From assembly GCA_945829445.1 (NCBI GenBank), contig CALZUY010000143.1:1-5024 (forward strand): 5,024 nucleotides of DNA, read 5' to 3'. Numbering within the stretch: position 1 is the first letter of the stretch; each line of letters begins with the position of its first letter. Under the pieces are notes generated by a model, which ran no database searches, was not told where the DNA came from, and saw only the letters and a list, made by a program, of their open reading frames with translations. A program made the translations under genes and the position numbers. Origin of the DNA: Butyricicoccus_A sp945486175 (GTDB taxonomy: Bacteria; Bacillota; Clostridia; Oscillospirales; Butyricicoccaceae). Below, in pieces: positions 1 to 5,024 of the stretch.

Positions 1-1637
1 AGATATATTTTGTTCGTTTTCACACTAGATGATCCTCTTTTGCTAAGATATCCGCTCTGTTTGTCCGGGGTAGCATCCGGGCTTTGCCGTGCGATTGACG
101 CCAGCAGCGCCCGCACCTGCTCCAGATTTCCGCTTTCCTCCGCAGTCAGCTGTTCTGCCGCCCGCTTCCAGCGGCTGCGCTCCTGTCCGCCCTGGAGGCG
201 GTCGATCTGTTCCATCAGCTTTTCGCCTGTGACATCCTGTACATGCAGCGTCACATCCTCGCGCCCAATGGACTTCAAAAAGCCGTCGACCTTCATATCA
301 TACGAAATGCCGATGCTCGGCACGCCGTTTTCCACGGCAAAAATCAGTGAATGCAGCCGCATGCCGACGACAAGCGACATGCGCGAGAGCACGGAAATCG
401 TTTCACTGATGGTAATCTGTTCTGAAATGAGAAAACAGGGACAGCTCAGATATCGGATGACCTTTCCCGCCGCATCACAGTCATGCGGATATTCAATCGG
501 GATAAAAACCGGAACCAGTCCATAGGTCTCCCACGCATACTGCGCTGCCCGCGCAATTTCCGGTGCCGCGCGGTCAAATCCCTTCCATTCGCGCAGGCCA
601 AAGCCAATATAGCGCCCGTCTGCCGGGATACCCAGCCGTTCCAGCAGCTGTTCGGTCTGTCCGGATTCCAATTGCTGGATGCAGATCGTCGGATCTGCCG
701 TGCGCACAATGTGCGGATGGGTGACACCCATGTTCTCCAGCTCCCGCACGGAATCGTCGTCGCGCAGCGTGATAATATCGACGCATTTGTCAATGGCGCG
801 CGCCGCCGCCCAGCGGTGGAAGCCGCCATAGACCGGCCCGATGCCGCAGCCATACATCATGACGCGGCAGCCACGCAGCTTTGCCATGCACAGCAGCAGC
901 AGATAATAATACAGCGACCGGCGGGATGTCGCGTTCTGAATCAGGCTGCCGCCGCCGCTGATAAACAGTGCGGCATTTCCAAGCGCCTTCCACAATGCCG
1001 GAAGGTCAAAGGTATAACACGCCTGCACGCTGTTCGTCCGCCGTGTCTCCTCCGGCCGGCGGGAGGTGACATAGACCGGCATGTCCGCATCCACCTGATG
1101 CAGCTCATGGATGATCGCATTCAAAATCGCGTCGTCGCCCGCATTGCCGCGCCCGTACGCGCCGCAGATCACCGCGCCGTCGCGCCGTCCGCCCGCATGC
1201 CGCTGTGCTATGTGTACGGTATGCCGGTACAGCTCCGCAAGCTGCTCCGGCGTTTCGCTCACCGCACACATGCGTGCCGGGTCAGCGCCCAGATCACCCA
1301 GGATGCATGTATCCAACTGTGTGCGGTCTGCCGCGCAGCAGTCTGCCGCACACAGCAGTGCGCGTTCCCGCCCGCCGTATGCCGCCGCATCCTCTCCCGC
1401 ACACTCAAACACGAACGGGATGCCGCGCTGTTTTGCAATTTTCCGTCCGCAGTATGCTGCCGCCGCGCCGTGGCAATACAGCAGCTGCGCGCCGTCGAGC
1501 ACAGCTTCCGGCACGCTGCCCCGTTCCATTCGGACTGTGGCAATTTCATAGGGCGCTCCGAGCCGTTCTGCCAGCGCCGCTGTACCGGTTACCGCCTGTC
1601 CGGCGGTTCCGCTGTCCATAATATGGATAATCTTCAT
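1..1637 (-). CDS. csaB: CsaB-type polysaccharide pyruvyl transferase with a GT4-like N-terminal extension (3' end outside window)
   Basis: The frame is open for 545 codons from ATG at 1637 and leaves the left edge with no stop. The start is fixed: an in-frame TGA lies directly upstream (1638-1640), and AGAGGA (1644-1649) sits 6 nt before the ATG. Residues about 156-515 match the CsaB/PF04230 pyruvyl transferase pattern: GAYGRGNAGDDAIL (159-172), SGGGSLIQ (227-234), YGCGIGP (262-268), ADPT (314-317), GFGLREW (345-351) and VGMRLHSLIFA (424-434), with the Arg and His conserved in the family. Family members transfer pyruvate from phosphoenolpyruvate onto a wall polysaccharide, in SLH-protein bacteria creating the ketal that anchors S-layer proteins. 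Residues 1-150 are extra compared with ordinary CsaB and resemble the N-terminal half of a GT4 glycosyltransferase (MKIIHIMDSGTAGQ, CHGAAAAYCGRKIAKQRGIPFVF). The tail after about 517 is polar and AT-rich; it may lead into a fused domain. The pyruvyl transferase call is firm. The acceptor and the role of the extension are inference. Confidence 0.87.
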   Translation of the reverse strand, partial: MKIIHIMDSGTAGQAVTGTAALAERLGAPYEIATVRMERGSVPEAVLDGAQLLYCHGAAAAYCGRKIAKQRGIPFVFECAGEDAAAYGGRERALLCAADCCAADRTQLDTCILGDLGADPARMCAVSETPEQLAELYRHTVHIAQRHAGGRRDGAVICGAYGRGNAGDDAILNAIIHELHQVDADMPVYVTSRRPEETRRTNSVQACYTFDLPALWKALGNAALFISGGGSLIQNATSRRSLYYYLLLLCMAKLRGCRVMMYGCGIGPVYGGFHRWAAARAIDKCVDIITLRDDDSVRELENMGVTHPHIVRTADPTICIQQLESGQTEQLLERLGIPADGRYIGFGLREWKGFDRAAPEIARAAQYAWETYGLVPVFIPIEYPHDCDAAGKVIRYLSCPCFLISEQITISETISVLSRMSLVVGMRLHSLIFAVENGVPSIGISYDMKVDGFLKSIGREDVTLHVQDVTGEKLMEQIDRLQGGQERSRWKRAAEQLTAEESGNLEQVRALLASIARQSPDATPDKQSGYLSKRGSSSVKTNKIY

Positions 1638-1755
1638 TCAATATCCTCTTACCAATGATCCTGACATGTCTGTAAAACAGCCGCTTTTCTCTGCATGTTC
1701 TGCAGCTGTTCAGAAAAACTGCGCACAAGGATACTCCCCGTGCGTTTTCACGAAA

Positions 1756-1784
1756 ATGATAGCACACCGTTCCTGCAATGTCAA
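1756..1784 (-). promoter_or_regulatory. Sigma-A type promoter for the csaB-like gene
   Basis: Read on the minus strand, a perfect -35 box TTGACA (1779-1784) is followed after 17 nt by TATCAT (1756-1761), one mismatch from the consensus -10. Transcription would start near 1749 and leave a leader of about 112 nt before the ATG at 1637. The leader can form a hairpin (1676-1682 with 1704-1710, and an inner CTGCA/TGCAG pair at 1691-1705), but no known riboswitch is recognisable. Confidence 0.75.
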
Positions 1785-1796
1785 CGCGGCCTCCCC

Positions 1797-1825
1797 TTCC
1801 TATCCGGTGCATTTTCTGCTATACT
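1797..1825 (+). promoter_or_regulatory. Extended -10 promoter for the 194-residue hypothetical gene
   Basis: TATACT (1820-1825) is preceded by TG one base upstream (1817-1818), an extended -10 element. At 17-nt spacing the -35 position holds TTCCTA (1797-1802), a poor match, which is usual when an extended -10 is present. Transcription would begin near 1832, right at the ribosome binding site, so the leader would be only about 14 nt. It diverges from the csaB-like promoter, the two -35 regions lying about 12 nt apart. Confidence 0.55.
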
Positions 1826-1845
1826 GACACTCGGAGGGACAAGCA

Positions 1846-2430
1846 ATGGATTATTTTGACGCTTTGACAGACAAACGCATTGACAGCGAAACCGCAGACC
1901 TCGTCGACTGCCTTCTGGAGCGGCATGCCGCCACTCTTGTGCCGTGCGGCATGCCGCTGTCCGACGTGCTGGTGCAGATCGGAGAAGAATATCCGCTCAC
2001 CATACTGCCGCCGGATGACATCCAGTGCGCTCGCACAGCGCTCGCCGTCATTGAAACAGAATTTCCGGATGATGCCGAATGGCTGCCGCATGACCCTGAT
2101 GCACGCCTTGCTGCTGCGCTCCCGCTGGCGAAAACCCTGCGGCTGGATATCCGCTGTATGGAGGTATCAAATACAGGCACCGGAAGCGCGCTGTATGCCG
2201 AACAGCAGGCGGCATTTGAGCACCGTACCGCCGGTTATGGCCTTGCATGGTCGCCGATGCCTGTGCGCATCTGCGCTGAAAATTCTACCGGCTACTGCCT
2301 TGTCACCGGTTCGGACACGCTCGCTGACCGCATCACCTGCCTGCGCGGTATCTCCCGCGAGGATATCGACATGCGCACACCTGTTCTGATTGCCTGGCTG
2401 CGCGCGAAATACGGCGCGGATTGTGTGTAA
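1846..2430 (+). CDS. Hypothetical protein, 194 residues
   Basis: I do not recognise this protein. The start is well supported: GGAGGG (1833-1838) lies 7 nt before the ATG, behind an extended -10 promoter, and the frame ends in TAA. It is soluble-looking, with no signal peptide or membrane segment. It is acidic overall, with cysteines scattered (22, 34 and 61 among them) and not in a metal-binding CxxC arrangement. The N-terminal third looks helical (a stretch beginning DSETADLVDCLLERH, residues 13-27). A helical segment around 84-104 precedes a more strand-like middle containing EVSNTGTGSALYAEQQ. The C-terminus (about 162-194) again looks helical, with ADRITCLRGISREDIDMRT. It has its own promoter, the next gene has another, and no strong terminator separates them. 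Base composition matches the neighbours, so there is no sign of recent transfer. That it is a real gene is fairly sure; its function is unknown. Confidence 0.75.
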   Translation: MDYFDALTDKRIDSETADLVDCLLERHAATLVPCGMPLSDVLVQIGEEYPLTILPPDDIQCARTALAVIETEFPDDAEWLPHDPDARLAAALPLAKTLRLDIRCMEVSNTGTGSALYAEQQAAFEHRTAGYGLAWSPMPVRICAENSTGYCLVTGSDTLADRITCLRGISREDIDMRTPVLIAWLRAKYGADCV

Positions 2431-2466
2431 TTCTCACAGAATTTCTAACTTTTTTATGCGGCATGC

Positions 2467-2495
2467 TTGATTCATCGCCGGTCATTCATTATAAT
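2467..2495 (+). promoter_or_regulatory. Near-consensus sigma-A promoter for the AspRS gene
   Basis: TTGATT (2467-2472) and a perfect TATAAT (2490-2495) are separated by exactly 17 nt. Transcription would start near 2502, giving a leader of about 78 nt. That is too short for a T-box riboswitch, the usual control of synthetase genes in Firmicutes, and none of its conserved elements is visible. The strength of the match fits a constitutively expressed housekeeping gene. Confidence 0.82.
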
Positions 2496-2580
2496 AGTAA
2501 AGTATGACATTCGTTTTTACTACTGATTCCGTGCTGTCCCATGCCGGGAAGCCCGGAAACAAGAATAGAGAGGACTAACT

Positions 2581-3903
2581 ATGGAATCTATTTCCCTTCC
2601 CAAGCCGTATGTGGATGCAGTTGAGCTCTGCGCCGCACATATCGGTGAATCGGTTACGTTCCGCGGCACGGTACATCGTGTGCGCGACATGTCCGACTTC
2701 GCCTTCGTCATCGTCCGCGTCGACCGCGGCCTGATCCAGTGCCTGCTCAAGGAAGATCTGGACGGCATCACCAAGTCTGACATCCGTGACGGCATGGTTG
2801 TCGAGGTCTCCGGCACCGTCCATGAGGAGCCGCGCGCAGAAAATGGCTTCGAGGTCGAGCTTTCCGCTGTTTCCGTTCTTGCAAAGCCGTATGACAAAAT
2901 GCCGGTACCGCTGGGCAAGAAATATATGGGCATCAATCTGGACACCAATCTGGAATATCGCCCGGTTACGCTGCGCCATCCGCGCATGAAGGCAATTTTC
3001 CGCATTCAGGGCGCACTGTGCGACGGCTTTGCGGAATATATGATGTCCCAGGGCTTCGTTCATATGAACTCGCCGAAGATTGTCGCTGCCGGCGCTGAGG
3101 GCGGCGCAAACATCTTCAAGCTGGATTACTTCGGCCAGAAGGCATATCTGGCACAGTCCCCGCAGTTCTACAAGCAGTACCTCGCAGGTGTATTCGGCCG
3201 TGTCTTTGAAATCGGCGGCGTTTACCGTGCAGAGCGCCACTCCACCTCCCGCCATCTGAACGAATATATCGGTCTCGACTTCGAGATGGCTTATATCGAT
3301 TCGATGAAGGATGTCATGGAGATGGAAACCGGCATGCTCAAGTATGTCATGGACTATATCCGTGAACACTGCAAGCCGGAGCTGGAGCTGCTGAAGGCAG
3401 ATATCCCGACCATCGACACCATCCCGTCCATCACCTTCAAGGACGCAAAGCAGATCATGCTGGACAAGTTCGGCCACAAGTCGAAGAACCGCTTCGACCT
3501 CAACCCGGATGAGGAGCAGATGCTGTGCGATTACGCCAAGAACGAGCTGGGCAGCGAATTTATTTTCGTCACCCACTTCCCGTCCGCAAAGCGTCCGTTC
3601 TACGCAAAGGATGATCCGTCTGATCCGTCGCTCGCACTGAGCTTCGACCTGCTGTTCCGCGGCCTGGAAATCACGACCGGCGGCCAGCGCATCAACGACT
3701 ATCAGGAGCAGGTGGACAAGCTGAACGCACGCGATATGGACGTCAGCCTGTTTGAATCGTTCCTGCTGCTGCACAAGTACGGCATGCCGCCGCATGGCGG
3801 TCTGGGCATCGGCCTGGAGCGTCTGACCATGCAGCTGCTCGGCCTCAAGAACATCCGTGAGGCCGCGTACTTCCCGCGCGACATGTCCCGCCTTATCCCG
3901 TAA
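2581..3903 (+). CDS. aspS2: Archaeal-type aspartyl-tRNA synthetase, probable aspartate--tRNA(Asp/Asn) ligase
   Basis: This 440-residue class IIb synthetase activates aspartate with ATP and charges tRNA in the cytosol. An N-terminal OB-fold anticodon-binding domain (about 15-105) precedes the catalytic core. Motif 2 is YRAERHSTSRHLNEY (215-229), after a substrate-pocket segment YLAQSPQFYKQ (189-199). Motif 3 is GMPPHGGLGIGLERL (401-415), and the protein ends in YFPRDMSRLIP. The QSPQ segment and the FPRD...RL.P terminus mark AspRS, not AsnRS. At 440 residues without the GAD insertion it is the archaeal/eukaryotic form, not the roughly 590-residue bacterial one. His32 falls where archaeal tRNA-Asp-specific enzymes have Trp, which suggests it also charges tRNA-Asn, a substrate for GatCAB amidation. 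The start has AGAGAGGA (2567-2574) 6 nt upstream. It is a single-gene unit with strong promoter and terminator. The codons avoid TTA, CTA and TCA, as expected of a well-expressed gene. Automated pipelines may mislabel it asnS. Relaxed specificity is inference. Confidence 0.93.
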   Translation: MESISLPKPYVDAVELCAAHIGESVTFRGTVHRVRDMSDFAFVIVRVDRGLIQCLLKEDLDGITKSDIRDGMVVEVSGTVHEEPRAENGFEVELSAVSVLAKPYDKMPVPLGKKYMGINLDTNLEYRPVTLRHPRMKAIFRIQGALCDGFAEYMMSQGFVHMNSPKIVAAGAEGGANIFKLDYFGQKAYLAQSPQFYKQYLAGVFGRVFEIGGVYRAERHSTSRHLNEYIGLDFEMAYIDSMKDVMEMETGMLKYVMDYIREHCKPELELLKADIPTIDTIPSITFKDAKQIMLDKFGHKSKNRFDLNPDEEQMLCDYAKNELGSEFIFVTHFPSAKRPFYAKDDPSDPSLALSFDLLFRGLEITTGGQRINDYQEQVDKLNARDMDVSLFESFLLLHKYGMPPHGGLGIGLERLTMQLLGLKNIREAAYFPRDMSRLIP

Positions 3904-3925
3904 GCGGACACACACAGACACAATC

Positions 3926-3955
3926 AAAGGCATGGCCTCCGGGCCATGCCTTTTT
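3926..3955 (+). terminator. Intrinsic terminator of the AspRS gene
   Basis: A perfect 12-bp stem, AAAGGCATGGCC (3926-3937) with GGCCATGCCTTT (3942-3953), closes a TCCG tetraloop and runs into five T residues (3951-3955). It begins 22 nt after the stop codon. The loop with its closing pair is C(UCCG)G, of the stable UNCG class. Confidence 0.92.
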
Positions 3956-3965
3956 CCATCGCCGG

Positions 3966-3994
3966 TTGACGCGCGGCGCACAGCGCGATACAAT
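3966..3994 (+). promoter_or_regulatory. Sigma-A type promoter for the EFR1-type gene
   Basis: TTGACG (3966-3971) and TACAAT (3989-3994) are 17 nt apart, each one mismatch from consensus. Transcription would start near 4001 and leave a leader of about 32 nt containing GGAGGTG (4018-4024). The promoter starts 10 nt after the preceding terminator's T-run, so the two genes are transcribed separately. Confidence 0.8.
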
Positions 3995-4032
3995 AAAACG
4001 GTACAGAAAATAACACCGGAGGTGCTTTCATC

Positions 4033-4800
4033 ATGACTGTTTTTACCATCACCTTCAGCCCGACCGGCGGCACGCAAAAATGTGCCGACCTGCTGGCAAA
4101 CGGGCTTGCCCCGTCCCATACCGTCATCGACCTGACTGACCGCACGCTGGATTTCGCATCCATCGCATTCTCTGCCGATGACATCTGTGTTATCGCTGTT
4201 CCTGCCTATGGCGGACGCGTGCCGGATATCGCGGTTTCACGCCTGCGGCAGCTGCGCGGCAGCGGTGCACGCGCTGTGCTCGGCGCAGTCTATGGCAACC
4301 GCGCGTTTGAAGATACCCTGCTCGAACTGCGTGACACACTGGAAGCCGCAGGCTTCCGCCCGGTTGCCGCAGTCACTGCCCTTGCGGAGCATTCTATTGT
4401 TCGGGAGATTGCCGCCGGACAGCCGGATGACACCGACGCGGCACAACTCGCAGGCTTCGCCGCGAAAATCCGGGAGCGGCTGGAAAGCGGTTTTGTTCCC
4501 GAACCGCTCGCAGTGCCGGGCAATGTCCCATACCGCACCTTCGGCGGCGTCCCGCTCAAGCCGCAGGCTGACCCTGCCGCCTGTGACGGCTGCGGCAAAT
4601 GCGCTGCCCTGTGCCCGGTCGGTGCAATTCCGGCGGATCAACCTGCGGAAACCGATGCCGCAGCATGCATTTCATGCATGCGCTGCCTCTCAGTCTGTCC
4701 GAACAGCGCGCGCGCTGTGAATCCGGACATGCTGGCCGGCCTTGCGCAGAAACTGAACGCGTTGTGCGGCGAACGAAAACAAAATGAGCTGTTCCTGTGA
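4033..4800 (+). CDS. EFR1-type flavodoxin / 2[4Fe-4S] ferredoxin protein
   Basis: The 255-residue protein joins a flavodoxin-like FMN domain (about 1-150) to a bacterial-type ferredoxin domain (about 178-228). The N-terminal FSPTGGTQK (8-16) is the phosphate-binding loop of flavodoxins, and VPAYGGRVP (56-64) is the second flavin-contacting loop typical of this family. Two [4Fe-4S] sites are complete: Cys184, 187, 190 with 194 followed by Pro, and Cys212, 215, 218 with 222 followed by Pro. Known relatives are cytosolic electron carriers of anaerobes, named EFR1-family ferredoxins in current annotation; their partners are mostly undefined. No signal peptide or membrane segment is seen. The start has GGAGGTG (4018-4024) 8 nt upstream. 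Own promoter and terminator make it monocistronic, so context gives no clue to its redox partner. The fold and cofactors are well supported; the physiological reaction is unknown. Confidence 0.9.
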   Translation: MTVFTITFSPTGGTQKCADLLANGLAPSHTVIDLTDRTLDFASIAFSADDICVIAVPAYGGRVPDIAVSRLRQLRGSGARAVLGAVYGNRAFEDTLLELRDTLEAAGFRPVAAVTALAEHSIVREIAAGQPDDTDAAQLAGFAAKIRERLESGFVPEPLAVPGNVPYRTFGGVPLKPQADPAACDGCGKCAALCPVGAIPADQPAETDAAACISCMRCLSVCPNSARAVNPDMLAGLAQKLNALCGERKQNELFL

Positions 4801-4812
4801 CACAAATCGCGC

Positions 4813-4848
4813 GGGCGGTATCCTTTTTTGTGGATACCGCCCGTTTTT
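4813..4848 (+). terminator. Intrinsic terminator of the EFR1-type gene
   Basis: An 11-bp perfect stem, GGGCGGTATCC (4813-4823) with GGATACCGCCC (4832-4842), has an 8-nt T-rich loop and is followed by G and five T residues (4844-4848). It starts 13 nt after the TGA stop. There is no T-run in the other orientation, so it serves the plus strand only. Confidence 0.92.
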
Positions 4849-4854
4849 GCGCGC

Positions 4855-4883
4855 AAAAAAACAGCGGAGCCGAAGCTCCGCCG
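4855..4883 (-). terminator. Intrinsic terminator of the right-edge minus-strand gene
   Basis: On the minus strand GCGGAGC, loop TTCG, GCTCCGC (4864-4881) is followed by TG and seven T residues (4861-4855). Flanking C-G and G-U pairs extend the stem to 9 bp (4862-4883). The C(UUCG)G loop is exceptionally stable. It lies 13 nt past the stop of the gene entering from the right and faces the plus-strand terminator 6 nt away. Confidence 0.92.
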
Positions 4884-4896
4884 TCACAGACAGAAA

Positions 4897-5024
4897 TTAG
4901 TCGTCGTCCTCGATGTCCAGGTAATCTTCCAGTTCCTTGAACAGCTTTCTGGTGTCGATGTCATCCTCTACAACCAGCTTGAGCGGCTCGTTCAGGCTGA
5001 GCAGGAACATGCCGAGCAGGGACT
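4897..5024 (-). CDS. C-terminal 41 residues of an unidentified protein (5' part outside window)
   Basis: The minus-strand frame is open from the right edge to TAA (4897-4899), followed at once by a strong terminator in the same orientation. This supports a real gene end. The visible residues begin with a hydrophobic stretch (SLLGMFLLSLNEPLKLVV), then a charged, helix-like part (DTRKLFKELEDYL), and finish with a very acidic tail (DIEDDD). The hydrophobic part is too short and too interrupted by Asn, Glu, Pro and Lys to call a membrane helix with confidence. I do not recognise the family from this fragment. Confidence 0.75.
   Translation of the reverse strand, partial: SLLGMFLLSLNEPLKLVVEDDIDTRKLFKELEDYLDIEDDD

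Noticed and set aside
10..525. 171-codon plus-strand frame near the left edge
   Set aside because: It lies over the C-terminal part of the pyruvyl transferase domain, shows low-complexity Ser/Arg/Cys-rich translation and has no convincing ribosome binding site.
483..1658. 391-codon open frame on the plus strand opposite the csaB-like gene
   Set aside because: It is the exact codon-register mirror of the csaB-like frame, which carries clear family motifs and its own promoter. The plus frame is a composition shadow.
2429..2455. Possible terminator after the hypothetical gene: AATTCT/AGAATT stem and a T6 run
   Set aside because: The stem is 6 bp, mostly A-T, with a 3-nt loop, and the T-run starts 6 nt after it. 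This is too weak to call an intrinsic terminator.
2502..2580. T-box riboswitch upstream of the synthetase
   Set aside because: The leader is only about 78 nt and lacks a specifier stem, T-box sequence and antiterminator/terminator pair.
2581..3903. Annotation of the synthetase as asparaginyl-tRNA synthetase (asnS)
   Set aside because: The AQSPQ substrate-pocket segment and the FPRD...RL.P C-terminus are those of AspRS. The corresponding AsnRS signatures are absent.
2575..4119. 514-codon open frame on the minus strand opposite the AspRS gene
   Set aside because: Its codons are exactly opposite those of the AspRS gene. It stays open because that gene avoids TTA, CTA and TCA. The protein has no family features and no ribosome binding site, while the plus-strand gene is unmistakable.

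Overview
The window looks like ordinary chromosome from a moderately GC-rich Firmicute, most likely an anaerobic clostridial lineage. This rests on sigma-A type promoters with 17-nt spacers, strong AGGAGG-like ribosome binding sites, a CsaB-type pyruvyl transferase, an archaeal-type aspartyl-tRNA synthetase of the kind some clostridia carry, and a flavodoxin/2[4Fe-4S] protein of the EFR1 type. The genus cannot be fixed from the sequence.

Layout. Bases 1-1637, minus strand: a long open frame that leaves the left edge without a stop. It has a CsaB-type polysaccharide pyruvyl transferase domain preceded by about 150 residues resembling the N-terminal half of a GT4 glycosyltransferase. Bases 1638-1845 are a divergent promoter region serving this gene leftward and an unrecognised gene rightward. 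Bases 1846-2430, plus strand: a 194-residue protein of unknown function. Bases 2431-2580 hold a near-consensus promoter and a short leader. Bases 2581-3903, plus strand: a 440-residue archaeal-type AspRS (aspartate--tRNA(Asn) ligase candidate), followed by a strong terminator. Bases 3904-4032 hold that terminator and a new promoter. Bases 4033-4800, plus strand: an EFR1-type flavodoxin/ferredoxin protein, followed by its own terminator. A second terminator points the other way and ends a minus-strand gene whose last 41 codons enter from the right edge (4897-5024).

Every complete gene appears to be its own transcription unit, so the neighbours need not share a pathway. The left gene fits pyruvylation of cell-wall polysaccharide. 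The synthetase fits Asp-tRNA formation and possibly the tRNA-dependent route to Asn-tRNA. The iron-sulfur flavoprotein fits anaerobic electron transfer. I found no RNA gene, CRISPR array, insertion sequence or phage module. The points most worth a second look are the unusual architecture and missing stop of the CsaB-type protein, and the likely relaxed tRNA specificity of the AspRS.
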